A DNA stretch of 33,417 nt. Origin: JAVVSR01 sp964604875. Its GTDB lineage: Bacteria > Bacillota > Clostridia > Christensenellales > CAG-917. The notes beneath the pieces are model-generated. The model was given only the letters and a program-made list of their open reading frames with translations. It searched no databases and was not told the origin of the DNA. Shown in pieces: positions 16,950-25,857 of this stretch (its first letter is position 1; every line of letters begins with the position of its first letter). Location of the stretch: positions 1 to 33,417 of the forward strand of contig CAZSAC010000015.1 in assembly GCA_964604875.1 (NCBI GenBank). The letters are read 5' to 3'. Position numbers and translations under genes: made by a program.

Positions 16950-17326
16950 AACGTATTTGGATAGTCTGCTTAAGTCTTGCGCTTATCCTTTCGTGCGGTA
17001 TTGCCGAGCATTATTATATTCTCAATACCTTTGACACCTTTGTGGAAAAACTTGAGGAAATTGACAACTATTTGGACTCAGAAGATTATGAAACCGCCTT
17101 AGAAAAAACTCACGAGCTTCAAAATTGGTGGGACGAAAAACACGCTCTGCTTGAAAATATTGCCTATAGCCCGGATATGCGCCAAATTGACGCGGTGCTG
17201 GGGGAAATTGAAGGCTCTCTCGACACTGACGACAACAAAAACGCAGAATCGAAGATAGACTCTTTGTATGAGCTTTTACACAACGTACGGGATATTTTGG
17301 ATTTTCACTTTAAAGACATTTTTTAG
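16946..17326 (+). CDS. DUF4363-family membrane-anchored protein
   Basis: The 126-residue product has an N-terminal membrane helix or signal anchor (about 4-21) followed by an acidic helical domain with NTFDTFVEKLEEI and ETALEKTHELQNWWDEKHALL. This matches DUF4363, whose genes usually follow DUF421/YetF genes. Its start overlaps the YetF-like stop (ATGA) and AAGGGAG precedes it, so it is a two-gene operon. Most of the protein should lie outside the membrane. Function unknown. It ends only 9 bp from the convergent uvrA stop, with no terminator visible between. Confidence 0.82.
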   Translation: MKRIWIVCLSLALILSCGIAEHYYILNTFDTFVEKLEEIDNYLDSEDYETALEKTHELQNWWDEKHALLENIAYSPDMRQIDAVLGEIEGSLDTDDNKNAESKIDSLYELLHNVRDILDFHFKDIF

Positions 17327-17335
17327 TTATATCGA

Positions 17336-20164
17336 TTACTGCCCTAAAATCGGCTTTAGATATTGCCCAGTATAAGAATCGGCGCATTTCGCCACTTCCT
17401 CAGGCGTACCCTCTGTCACGATTTGTCCGCCCTTATTTCCGCCGTCTGGTCCGAGGTCGATGATATAATCCGCCACCTTGATGACGTCTAAATTATGCTC
17501 AATAACAAGCACGGTATTTCCGCCGTCCACTAGCTTTTGTAATATGCTTATCAGCTTTTTAACGTCGTCCACGTGAAGCCCCGTGGTCGGCTCGTCAAGA
17601 ATATACAACGTTTTTCCCGTACTGCGTTTAGAAAGCTCGGTTGCAAGCTTAACCCTCTGCGCCTCGCCTCCCGATAGTGTTGTAGAGGGTTGCCCCAGTT
17701 TTATATAAGATAAGCCGACTTCGTTTAGCGTACGGATTTTGTTGTAAATCTGCGGAATGTTTTTGAAAAATTCGCACGCCGCTTCCACCGTCATTTCCAA
17801 AACGTCGTTGATACTTTTCCCTTTATATTTTACCTCTAAGGTTTCTCGGTTATAGCGTTTTCCGTGGCAGACCTCGCAAGGCACATAGATGTCGGGCAAA
17901 AAGTGCATTTCAATTTTTATTATGCCATCACCCGTACAGTTTTCACAGCGACCTCCGGGGATATTGAAGCTGAAGCGTCCTGCGGTATAGCCTCTCGCTT
18001 TAGCATCGGGAGTCTTTGCAAACAACTCTCTTATCGGCGTAAAAACACCCGTATAGGTGGCGGGATTGCTTCTTGGCGTTCTTCCGATTGGCGATTGGTC
18101 GATGTCGATAATCTTATCGAAAAAGTCTAAGCCCTCTATATTGTCGATTTTCCCCTGCGGAAGATTGCTTTTGTATATCTTATTATATAGTTGCGGATAG
18201 ACTGTTTCATTTATAAGACTGCTTTTCCCACTCCCCGAAACGCCCGTAACCACCGTCAAAAGCCCCACGGGAAACTGAACGTTAATGTTTTTCAAGTTAT
18301 TTTGCCTTGCGCCGAACACCTTTAGATAGCGTCCGTCGGGCTGCCTTCTCTCTTTGGGAACGTCAATTTTCAGCTTTCCGCTAAGATATTTCCCCGTGAG
18401 GGATTTTTCGCACGCTTCAATATCTTCAACAGAGCCTGTCGCAACCAACTCGCCTCCGTGAACGCCTGCGCCAACACCTATATCGACGATATAATCGGCT
18501 GCCCGTATTGTTTCCTCGTCGTGTTCAACAACAATTAGGGTATTTCCTAAATCACGCAAGCCCTTAAGGCTTTCCAACAGCTTAGAATTGTCTTTTTGGT
18601 GCAAGCCTATGCTTGGCTCGTCCAAAATATATAATACTCCCGTGAGTCCGCTTCCGATTTGAGTGGCAAGGCGAATACGCTGACTTTCACCGCCCGACAG
18701 GGTTGCCGACGCCCTCGACAGCGTTAAATAATCCAAGCCGACGTTGATAAGAAATTGCAATCTAGCGCGGATTTCTTTGACAATCGGGGCAGCGATAAGC
18801 GTTTCTGTCTTGTTCAGCTTAAGCTTTTGGAAAAAAACGTCTAAGCCGGAAATACTCATATCCGATATTTCTGATATATTTTTGTCTGAAATCGTGACGG
18901 CTAAAGCCTCTTTTTTAAGGCGTCGTCCGTTACAAGTCGGACACGGCACGCTTATCATATATTTTTCTATTTCACGCTTGACCATATCCGAGGACGTATC
19001 CCTGTATCTGCGCAAAAGGTTGGGAATTATCCCTTCAAAATGCGCAAAATAACTGCCGTTAAAGCTTGCCGACGTATAATCGACTTCAATTCTTTGGTTC
19101 CCGTTGCCATATAAAATTATATCAACAATCTCTTTTGGTAAATCCTTTATCGGTGTATCTAACGAAAAATTGTATAGCTTAGAAATCCCCTTATATTGCG
19201 CCAAAGTCATTTTACTGCTTTCCATATTCCAGCCCGACGGGGTGCTAAACCCTCCTTGACGTATACTTAGGGTTTTATCTTTTATAATTTTATTTATATC
19301 AATTTGGTTGTTATACCCTAAGCCCGTACACTCCGGACAAGCGCCAAACGGGCTGTTGAAACTAAACAATCTGGGCTCAATTTCTTCAATGCTGATGTCG
19401 CAATCGGGGCAACTGTATTTTGTGCTAAAAAGCGTTTCCTTGCCTGCGTTGTCAATAATAACCAGTCCCTCGCCAAGCTTGAGGGCGGTTTCCAAGCTGT
19501 CTGTCAATCGTTGCGAAATACCGTCTTTGGCAACAAGCCTGTCTACCGTGACGTATATTGTATGTTTTATATTTTTTTCGAGCGGAATTTCCTCATCTAA
19601 GGAATAATCGGCTCCGTCCACTCTAACCCTAATATAGCCTGCCTTTTTGAAATCGTTTAAAAGCTTAGTATATTCTCCCTTTCTGCCTCTGACAACTGGC
19701 GCCAGAATAAAAACCTTATTATCTTTGCTTTCCTCTACCATTTCAAAAATTTTATCGCTGATTTGGTCAACGGTTTGACGCTCAATGGGCTTTCCGCAGT
19801 TTGGGCAATGCGGTTTCCCGACACGCGCGTAAAGCAAGCGCAAATAGTCGTAAATTTCGGTGACGGTGCCAACGGTGGAGCGTGGATTTTTTGAAGTAGT
19901 TTTTTGGTCGATGGATACTGCGGGCGAAAGCCCTTCGATGCTTTCAACGTTTGGCTTTTCCATTTGTCCCAAAAACATTCTCGCATAGCTCGACAAGCTT
20001 TCGATATAACGTCTTTGCCCCTCGGCAAAAATAGTATCGAAAGCAAGCGAGGATTTACCGCTTCCCGATACGCCTGTAAACACAACCAATTTGTCACGTG
20101 GAATGGTAAGATTTATGTTTTTTAAATTGTTTTCTTTTGCGCCTTTAATTATAATTTCGTTCAT
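17336..20164 (-). CDS. uvrA: UvrA, excinuclease ABC subunit A
   Basis: The 942-residue protein has two ABC ATPase halves. The first Walker A, GVSGSGKSS, is at 31-39 and the second TGVSGSGKSSL is near 645. ABC signatures LSGGESQRIRL and LSGGEAQRVKL are present, and zinc-binding CPNCG, CPDC/CPEC and CENC/CEVC pairs are intact. UvrA dimers scan DNA for bulky damage and load UvrB in nucleotide excision repair. It starts one base after the uvrB stop, with GAAGAAG as the likely ribosome site. Length is normal. No operator resembling a LexA box was noticed upstream of the operon. Confidence 0.98.
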   Translation of the reverse strand: MNEIIIKGAKENNLKNINLTIPRDKLVVFTGVSGSGKSSLAFDTIFAEGQRRYIESLSSYARMFLGQMEKPNVESIEGLSPAVSIDQKTTSKNPRSTVGTVTEIYDYLRLLYARVGKPHCPNCGKPIERQTVDQISDKIFEMVEESKDNKVFILAPVVRGRKGEYTKLLNDFKKAGYIRVRVDGADYSLDEEIPLEKNIKHTIYVTVDRLVAKDGISQRLTDSLETALKLGEGLVIIDNAGKETLFSTKYSCPDCDISIEEIEPRLFSFNSPFGACPECTGLGYNNQIDINKIIKDKTLSIRQGGFSTPSGWNMESSKMTLAQYKGISKLYNFSLDTPIKDLPKEIVDIILYGNGNQRIEVDYTSASFNGSYFAHFEGIIPNLLRRYRDTSSDMVKREIEKYMISVPCPTCNGRRLKKEALAVTISDKNISEISDMSISGLDVFFQKLKLNKTETLIAAPIVKEIRARLQFLINVGLDYLTLSRASATLSGGESQRIRLATQIGSGLTGVLYILDEPSIGLHQKDNSKLLESLKGLRDLGNTLIVVEHDEETIRAADYIVDIGVGAGVHGGELVATGSVEDIEACEKSLTGKYLSGKLKIDVPKERRQPDGRYLKVFGARQNNLKNINVQFPVGLLTVVTGVSGSGKSSLINETVYPQLYNKIYKSNLPQGKIDNIEGLDFFDKIIDIDQSPIGRTPRSNPATYTGVFTPIRELFAKTPDAKARGYTAGRFSFNIPGGRCENCTGDGIIKIEMHFLPDIYVPCEVCHGKRYNRETLEVKYKGKSINDVLEMTVEAACEFFKNIPQIYNKIRTLNEVGLSYIKLGQPSTTLSGGEAQRVKLATELSKRSTGKTLYILDEPTTGLHVDDVKKLISILQKLVDGGNTVLVIEHNLDVIKVADYIIDLGPDGGNKGGQIVTEGTPEEVAKCADSYTGQYLKPILGQ

Positions 20165-20165
20165 A

Positions 20166-22136
20166 TTAATTCTTCTTCGGTTTTCGTAATTGCTGTTTAA
20201 GCTCCGTAATCCTGTCTCTTAGCTTGATGGCTTTTTCAAAATCTAAGCCTTCTGCCGCAACCTGCATAAGCCCTTTCAAGCGTTCAAGCTCACTAATAAC
20301 ATCTTTAACGTTGCGAGTTTCAAGATTATCTATCTTTTTGGTAATTTCAATAGTATTTACTATATCTTTTATGATTGTCTGCGGCGTAATATTATTTTGG
20401 ACGTTATAGTCGTTTTGTATCCGTCTTCTGCGCTCGGTTTCTGAAATTGCGCGCTCCATACTGCCCGTAATATTATCCGCGTACATTATAACTCGGCTTT
20501 CGGTGTTTCTTGCCGCCCTGCCTACAGTTTGAATCAGCGCCGTCTCACTTCTTAGAAAGCCTTCCTTATCGGCGTCCAAAATGGCAACTAATTTTACCTC
20601 GGGTAGGTCAAGCCCTTCACGCAATAGGTTTATCCCAACCAACACGTCAAAATCGCCTTTTCGTAAATCCCGTATAATTTTAATGCGTTCTAACGTGTCA
20701 ATCTCGCTGTGCATATATCTCACACGGATACCGTTTTCTTTCAAATATGACGTCAAATTTTCAGACATCTTTTTTGTCAAGGTCGTCACTAAAACACGGC
20801 CGTTGTTTTTGACTGTAGCGTTTATTTCGGATATTAAATCGTCAATTTGACCTTCAATTTTCCGCACAAAGATTTCAGGGTCAATTATACCCGTTGGACG
20901 AATTAACTGCTCAACAATTTGGTCGGCTTGTCCCAGCTCATACGGCGCGGGCGTGGCGGAAACACAAATCAACTGCCCAATCCTTTCGTCAAATTCGTTA
21001 AACCTAAGCGGACGGTTATCATAAGCGGCTGGTAGCCTAAAACCAAAATTGACTAAGTTATCTTTTCGGCTTCTGTCGCCGTTATACATACCTCTTATCT
21101 GCGGAAGCGTCATATGGCTTTCATCAATAAACGTTATAAAATCCTTAGGGAAAAAGTCCATAAGCGTGTATGGAGGTTGTCCGGGCTCTCTTCCGTCAAA
21201 ATATCGGCTATAGTTTTCTATACCGCTGCAATAGCCCATCTCTTGCATAAGCTCCAAATCATACGCAACCCTCTCGCCGATACGTTGAGCCTCAATCAGC
21301 TTGCTGTTTTCGGTAAAATATTCAACCCTGTCTTCTCTGTCCTTTGCGATAACCTTTAAGGCGTTTTCCATTTTGGGCATTCCTACAACATAGTGACTAG
21401 CGGGAAAAATGACTGCGTGTTCCAAGGTTGTCAACGGCTTGCCCGTCAGGCTGTCAATCTCATACAGCTTGTCAATTTCGTCACCGAAAAACTCCACTCG
21501 AATGGCAATTTCGCTGTTAGCCGCAGGGAAAATATCCAAAACGTCGCCCCTTATTCTAAAGGTTGAACGTTGAAAATCCAAATCCGCGCGCTTATATTGA
21601 ATATCAACAAGTTTCCTTGCCAATTCGTCCCTGTCCATCGTCATTTGCGGACGCAACGAGATTGCCAAGCTATAGTATTCCACCGGCGCGCCTAAGCCGT
21701 ATATGCAGGAAACCGACGCAACGACAATAACGTCCGACCTTTCGCACAGCGAGCTTGTCGCAGAATGACGCAGCTTGTCGATTTCCTCGTTGATTTCCAT
21801 TTCTTTTTCAATATAGGTATCGTTTTGAGGAATATATGCCTCAGGCTGATAGTAGTCGTAATATGACACAAAAAATTCCACGCGGTTATCCGGAAAAAAT
21901 TCTCGAAACTCGTTGCAGAGCTGAGCGGCTAGAGTTTTATTGTGAGCGATAACCAAAGCAGGCCGTTGCGTTTTTTCGATTACGTTTGCCATCGTAAAGG
22001 TTTTACCGCTTCCGGTAACGCCTAAAAGGACTTGCGTTCGAAAGCCATCGTTCAGCCCTTCCACAAGCTTTTCAATGGCTTCCTTTTGATCACCGCAAGG
22101 TGAAAATTTAGATTTTAAAACGAAGCTATTTTGCAT
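20166..22136 (-). CDS. uvrB: UvrB, excinuclease ABC subunit B
   Basis: The 656-residue helicase-like protein has Walker A GVTGSGKT (39-46), the beta-hairpin region YYDYYQPEAYIP with RHSATSSL, DESHMTLPQIRGMYNGDRSR, and a C-terminal UVR motif (LDFEKAIKLRDRITELK). UvrB receives damaged DNA from UvrA and recruits UvrC, which is not in this window. The ATG overlaps the stop of the upstream 134-residue gene (TAATG), with GGAGG 3 nt away, so it is coupled to that unknown gene. Confidence 0.98.
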   Translation of the reverse strand: MQNSFVLKSKFSPCGDQKEAIEKLVEGLNDGFRTQVLLGVTGSGKTFTMANVIEKTQRPALVIAHNKTLAAQLCNEFREFFPDNRVEFFVSYYDYYQPEAYIPQNDTYIEKEMEINEEIDKLRHSATSSLCERSDVIVVASVSCIYGLGAPVEYYSLAISLRPQMTMDRDELARKLVDIQYKRADLDFQRSTFRIRGDVLDIFPAANSEIAIRVEFFGDEIDKLYEIDSLTGKPLTTLEHAVIFPASHYVVGMPKMENALKVIAKDREDRVEYFTENSKLIEAQRIGERVAYDLELMQEMGYCSGIENYSRYFDGREPGQPPYTLMDFFPKDFITFIDESHMTLPQIRGMYNGDRSRKDNLVNFGFRLPAAYDNRPLRFNEFDERIGQLICVSATPAPYELGQADQIVEQLIRPTGIIDPEIFVRKIEGQIDDLISEINATVKNNGRVLVTTLTKKMSENLTSYLKENGIRVRYMHSEIDTLERIKIIRDLRKGDFDVLVGINLLREGLDLPEVKLVAILDADKEGFLRSETALIQTVGRAARNTESRVIMYADNITGSMERAISETERRRRIQNDYNVQNNITPQTIIKDIVNTIEITKKIDNLETRNVKDVISELERLKGLMQVAAEGLDFEKAIKLRDRITELKQQLRKPKKN

Positions 22137-22540
22137 TAGCCTCCTTTATTTGCAATAGAATTCAGTATCGCGCGGACAATCCAAACAACCGTGCCTGACA
22201 CGACCGCCATAGCCGCCGTAATCATAACCTTATTCCAAATACTTTTCCTCCAAGCGCGCTCCATTCTTGCGTAGGAAAGCCCCTTTTGGTGCATTGTTAT
22301 ACAAAACACGGGCTCGCCCTTTTTATCGGTGGAAATAAACTCAAAATAATCGTCTAACTCCAGCCCCTTCATCAAAACTTCCAGCTCATCTGACGCAAAG
22401 TCTAAGTCATATGGCAACGCCTTAAATAAATCTAAGGGCTTAACAAGACAAATTGCCTCGTCGTTTTTTTCGGTAAGCGAAATGATGACAAGCAATAATG
22501 CTTTTTCTTTCTTTGTTAGAATGTGCTTTTCTACCGCCAT
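22136..22540 (-). CDS. Winged-helix-like, C-terminally membrane-anchored protein (uvr operon)
   Basis: I do not recognise this 134-residue family. Residues about 8-90 look like a winged-helix domain: KKEKALLLVIISL, then LDLFKALPYDLDF, DELEVLMKGLEL and a beta-hairpin wing (FEFISTDKKGEPVFCITM). A single membrane helix covers about 105-127, with a short outer tail. It aligns by eye with the neighbouring 162-residue protein (shared alanine-M/L-P-x-D, EL and wing positions), so the two look like paralogues. It lies 8 bp after that gene and shares TAATG with uvrB. A role in damage sensing or in tethering is only speculation. Confidence 0.75.
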   Translation of the reverse strand: MAVEKHILTKKEKALLLVIISLTEKNDEAICLVKPLDLFKALPYDLDFASDELEVLMKGLELDDYFEFISTDKKGEPVFCITMHQKGLSYARMERAWRKSIWNKVMITAAMAVVSGTVVWIVRAILNSIANKGG

Positions 22541-22548
22541 AAATACCC

Positions 22549-23037
22549 TCAGTTATAAAGTAATAATAAAATGCCGATACAGATTAGTCCTGCCAGCATA
22601 CTGCCAAAAAACGCTCCGCAAAACGAGCTTATCAGAGAACTGCGTTTTATCCTTCCATAGTCGATATAAGGTTTGATTTCATACCCAACCTTAGTTTCCT
22701 CAAAACTGTCCTCATCATCGGTTTCATCAGAGGAAATATCCGTTGGTTTATAAGCGAGCTTTGCCTGCGGAGCAACAATCGCCTTCTCCCTTTCCTTTTC
22801 GGCGATAATCCTTGCTTTGGGCAAAGCGGCAAGACAGTATTCTTCTAGGTTTGAATATTTTACGGCGATAAGCTCATGGTCGACAAGGCTTCTTATAATC
22901 CCCGACAGCTCAAGCCGAGTCAACTTGATGTCTGTAGGCATCGCCGATATAATATCGTCGGCGTCAATTATTTTATATGCGCCGTCGCTTATCCCGTTTA
23001 TAATGTTTAACACAACGGAACCGTTTCTATCCAACAT
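22549..23037 (-). CDS. Winged-helix-like, C-terminally membrane-anchored protein, first gene of uvr operon
   Basis: The 162-residue protein has an N-terminal domain (about 5-80) resembling that of the next gene: SVVLNIINGI, DADDIISAMPTDIKL, RLELSGIIRSLVDHELIAV and a short wing ending in CLAALPK. A flexible acidic linker (99-116) then leads to one membrane helix at about 134-160. Family not recognised. ATG at 23037 has only a weak site (GGCGG, 8 nt upstream). A good promoter is 32 bp upstream, so this gene heads the operon orf162-orf134-uvrB-uvrA. Confidence 0.75.
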   Translation of the reverse strand: MLDRNGSVVLNIINGISDGAYKIIDADDIISAMPTDIKLTRLELSGIIRSLVDHELIAVKYSNLEEYCLAALPKARIIAEKEREKAIVAPQAKLAYKPTDISSDETDDEDSFEETKVGYEIKPYIDYGRIKRSSLISSFCGAFFGSMLAGLICIGILLLLYN

Positions 23038-23068
23038 TTTCTATACCGCCTATAATATTTTCGTTCCT

Positions 23069-23097
23069 ATTATAACACATTCAAATATCCAAATCAA
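23069..23097 (-). promoter_or_regulatory. Promoter of the orf162-orf134-uvrBA operon
   Basis: TTGATT (23092-23097), 17-bp spacer, and TATAAT (23069-23074) preceded by TG, an extended -10, on the minus strand. Leader about 25 nt. Confidence 0.7.
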
Positions 23098-23206
23098 GAA
23101 TTTGAATAGCATCCGACTTTCTTATAACTATTTACCATAACTTGGAAGCAAAACTCAATTAAAATAAAATTTCCTGTTTCATTTACTAGGAATAATCCTA
23201 CTTTTG

Positions 23207-23215
23207 TGGTAAAAT
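23207..23215 (+). promoter_or_regulatory. Weak extended -10 element for the acyl-CoA synthetase gene
   Basis: TGGTAAAAT (23207-23215) fits an extended -10. A small inverted repeat, TAGGA-ATAA-TCCTA (23187-23200), lies just upstream, where a -35 or operator would be. No good -35 is seen. Confidence 0.35.
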
Positions 23216-23246
23216 ATATCAAATTAATATTCACTAACGAGGAATT

Positions 23247-24896
23247 ATGAATTTAATTTCTAAATATCTTAATACGGTCGATTTTCAAAATTACGACGAC
23301 TTTTATAAAAATGCGAAAGTTACTGTACCCGCGTCTTTTAACTTTGCTTTCGATGTAGTTGACGAATATGCAAAGCTGTCTCCCGATAAAAAAGCTATTG
23401 TTTGGTGCAACGATAAAGGTCAAAATAAAACCATCACTTTTGGGGAGCTTAAATTGCTTTCCGATAAGCTTTGTCACGTTTTAACGTCAAACGGCATAAA
23501 AAGAGGCGATTTTGTTATGAGTATGCTCAACCGCCGTTATGAATATTGGGTTTTGGTTACCGCGTGCTGTAAGCTTGGCGTGGTATTAATTCCCGCAACG
23601 CACTTATTGACGCCAAAAGACATTGCCTACCGCTGTAATGAAGCGCAGGTTAAGGTTCTTTTCACCACAAACGAAATCGACGTTTACGAGCATATCGATT
23701 TAGCGCTTCCATATTGTAACACCTTACAAGCCGTATTTTCCGTCGACGGCTCCAAATATTCCAGCTTAGCAAAGGCGATTGAGGACGCTCCCGACACCTA
23801 CAATTTTTCATACCGCCCACGCAATAAGGATTTGATGCTGGTTTATTTTACCTCGGGCACAACGGGTATGCCAAAGATGGTTATGCACGATTTCACCTAT
23901 CCGCTGGGTCACTTGATAACGGCAAAATTTTGGCAAGACGTTGTTGATGACGGGCTTCACTTTACTATGGCTGAAACAGGCTGGGCAAAGTGTAGCTGGG
24001 GCAAGCTTTACGGACAATGGATTGCAGGCAGCGCAGTTTTTGTATACGACTACCATGGGCGTTTTACCCCGACGGATATTCTTCCGCTGCTGGCAAAATA
24101 CAATGTTACGACCTTTTGCGCTCCGCCAACCATATACAGGTTTTTGGTCAAAGAGGATTTATCCAAATATGACTTTTCGACCTTAAGACATTGCTCAACC
24201 GCCGGCGAAAGCCTCAACGCGGAAATTTTTAAGCAGTTCAAAACCGCCACCGGCTTGAAAATATATGAAGGCTTTGGACAAACGGAAAGCACGGTTATTT
24301 TGGGTACTTTTTCATATCTTGAGCCGATTTCGGGAAGTTTGGGCAAGCCCAGCCCTATTTACGACGTAAAAATCATTGACGACGACGAAAATGAAGTTCC
24401 CGTCGGGTGTGAGGGCGAAATTGCGATACTAAAATCTGAAAATCAATGCGGATTAGTCACGGGGTACTATCTTGACAAAGCGCGCACAGAAGCGTTGACG
24501 TCGGATAAATTTTACCATACGGGCGACCTTGCCTATAAAGACTCCGACGGTTGGTTTTGGTTTGTTGGAAGGAAAGACGATATTATAAAATCATCAGGCT
24601 ACCGCATCGGGCCATTTGAAGTCGAAAGCGCGCTTTTAGAGCATCCGTCCGTGTTGGAATGCGCGATTACCGCCGTCCCCGACGATATCCGCGGACAAAT
24701 TGTTAAGGCGACCATCGTATTAACAAAAGCCTACGCCCCCTCGGAGGAGCTTAAAAAGGAGCTTCAAGACCACGTCAAACGTGTTACCGCCCCTTATAAA
24801 TATCCTCGAATTATTGAGTTTGTTTCCGAACTTCCCAAAACCATAAGCGGAAAAATCCGCCGAGTGGAAATACGCAGTAGCGACCAAAAGAAATAA
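23247..24896 (+). CDS. AMP-forming acyl-CoA synthetase (acetyl/medium-chain type)
   Basis: The 549-residue enzyme has the ANL adenylation signatures: YFTSGTTGMPK (200-210), YEGFGQTES near 345, GWFWFVGRKDDIIKSSGYRI near 430-450 and the catalytic lysine in KTISGKIRR (K536). It forms an acyl-adenylate and transfers the acyl group to CoA. The sequence resembles the ACSM/acetyl-CoA synthetase-like branch, so short- or medium-chain or aromatic acids are plausible; the substrate cannot be fixed from sequence. Ribosome site GAGGAA precedes the ATG. It stands alone, flanked by the divergent uvr operon and convergent plsY. Confidence 0.93.
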   Translation: MNLISKYLNTVDFQNYDDFYKNAKVTVPASFNFAFDVVDEYAKLSPDKKAIVWCNDKGQNKTITFGELKLLSDKLCHVLTSNGIKRGDFVMSMLNRRYEYWVLVTACCKLGVVLIPATHLLTPKDIAYRCNEAQVKVLFTTNEIDVYEHIDLALPYCNTLQAVFSVDGSKYSSLAKAIEDAPDTYNFSYRPRNKDLMLVYFTSGTTGMPKMVMHDFTYPLGHLITAKFWQDVVDDGLHFTMAETGWAKCSWGKLYGQWIAGSAVFVYDYHGRFTPTDILPLLAKYNVTTFCAPPTIYRFLVKEDLSKYDFSTLRHCSTAGESLNAEIFKQFKTATGLKIYEGFGQTESTVILGTFSYLEPISGSLGKPSPIYDVKIIDDDENEVPVGCEGEIAILKSENQCGLVTGYYLDKARTEALTSDKFYHTGDLAYKDSDGWFWFVGRKDDIIKSSGYRIGPFEVESALLEHPSVLECAITAVPDDIRGQIVKATIVLTKAYAPSEELKKELQDHVKRVTAPYKYPRIIEFVSELPKTISGKIRRVEIRSSDQKK

Positions 24897-24928
24897 AAAA
24901 ATCCCCGAATTATTCGGGGTTATTTTTT
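24894..24928. terminator. Bidirectional terminator between acyl-CoA synthetase gene and plsY
   Basis: CCCCGAA (24903-24909) and TTCGGGG (24913-24919) form a 7-bp stem with a 3-nt loop. T-rich tracts follow in both directions: TTATTTTTT on plus, ATTTTTTTATT on minus. It serves both convergent transcripts. Confidence 0.88.
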
Positions 24929-24944
24929 ATACAGTAAGCAAACT

Positions 24945-25631
24945 TTATTTTTCCTCGTTATCTTTTGTTTCGCCCACCGATACGGGCGCTTTCTTTTTGA
25001 AGCTGATTTTGCTTTCCGTTTTTGACAGCAGACGCTTCATATTCGTACGGTGCTTTATAATCACCCAAAACACCACCAAACCCGTTAGCGCGGTGTCAAT
25101 AATCGCGTCAATAGTTATCCCAAAGTTTATTGCGTTGAACACAACAGTCGCAACAAAATACGAGAAACAGCCTAATATACTGCCCAAGGAAACATATCTG
25201 CTTATTAAGACGATGATGATAAATATGCTTAAGCTTATCGCCGCAAACAACGGATGTATGAGGGTAACTCCGCCTAAACAGGTTATAACGCCCTTCCCGC
25301 CCTTAAACTTAAAATATAACGGATACATATGCCCTAAAACCGCAAACAGCGCCGCTGTAATTTTTCCGATACCGTATTGAGCGTCGCCTGTGAAAAGCCA
25401 AAACCATAGCATAGCCAGTCCCACGGCGGCAACTGCTTTTAAATAGTCGCCCAAAAGCGTGTATATGGCAGGCTTTGCGCCCAAAACTCTAAGCACATTG
25501 GTTGCTCCTGCATTTCCGCTTCCCTGCGTGCGGATATCCGTATGAGCAACAATTTTTGAAACAATAATTCCAAAGTTTACGCCGCCCAATAAATAGGCGC
25601 ATATAATTGTTAAACAAAACGCGATTATCAT
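24945..25631 (-). CDS. plsY: PlsY, acyl-phosphate:glycerol-3-phosphate acyltransferase
   Basis: The 228-residue membrane protein has the PlsY motifs: AYLLGGVNFGIIVSK at about 12-26, RTQGSGNAGATNVLRVLG at about 34-51, GDYLKAVAAV, and GHMYPLYFKFKGGKGVIT around 101-118. PlsY makes lysophosphatidic acid from acyl-phosphate, the first membrane step of phospholipid synthesis. It starts 6 bp after the small orf72. The C-terminal extension of about 20 charged residues is longer than in the compact family members and probably cytoplasmic. Confidence 0.95.
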   Translation of the reverse strand: MIIAFCLTIICAYLLGGVNFGIIVSKIVAHTDIRTQGSGNAGATNVLRVLGAKPAIYTLLGDYLKAVAAVGLAMLWFWLFTGDAQYGIGKITAALFAVLGHMYPLYFKFKGGKGVITCLGGVTLIHPLFAAISLSIFIIIVLISRYVSLGSILGCFSYFVATVVFNAINFGITIDAIIDTALTGLVVFWVIIKHRTNMKRLLSKTESKISFKKKAPVSVGETKDNEEK

Positions 25632-25637
25632 AATACA

Positions 25638-25856
25638 TCAATACCTATTTCGCCGATTGCGCTTGCGCTCGTCTCGGTTGACCTTCTCCCTCAAAATACC
25701 GAAAAAAAACACCACCGCAACAAAACTTACCGCGCAAACAAGAATAACCGTTTTATGCTCCGCCCAAAATTCCAAGACAAGATTAATATACGGCTGAATT
25801 TTTTGCATCAAATAGTTTTCAGCGACTTCCCCTGCTTTTTTTTCGATATCGTCCAT
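25638..25856 (-). CDS. Small single-span membrane protein
   Basis: The 72-residue product has an acidic, amphipathic N-terminal half, one membrane helix at about 36-54 (VILVCAVSFVAVVFFFGIL) and a very basic tail (RDERKRNRRNRY). It lies 1 bp after hom and 6 bp before plsY, so it is almost surely translated. I do not recognise the family. The basic tail suggests a C-in topology and contact with acidic lipids or nucleic acid. Confidence 0.7.
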   Translation of the reverse strand: MDDIEKKAGEVAENYLMQKIQPYINLVLEFWAEHKTVILVCAVSFVAVVFFFGILREKVNRDERKRNRRNRY

Positions 25857-25857
25857 T

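Noticed and set aside
23187..23200. TAGGA-ATAA-TCCTA inverted repeat as a firm operator
   Set aside because: Five-base arms are too short to claim more than a possible site; listed only as context for the promoter.
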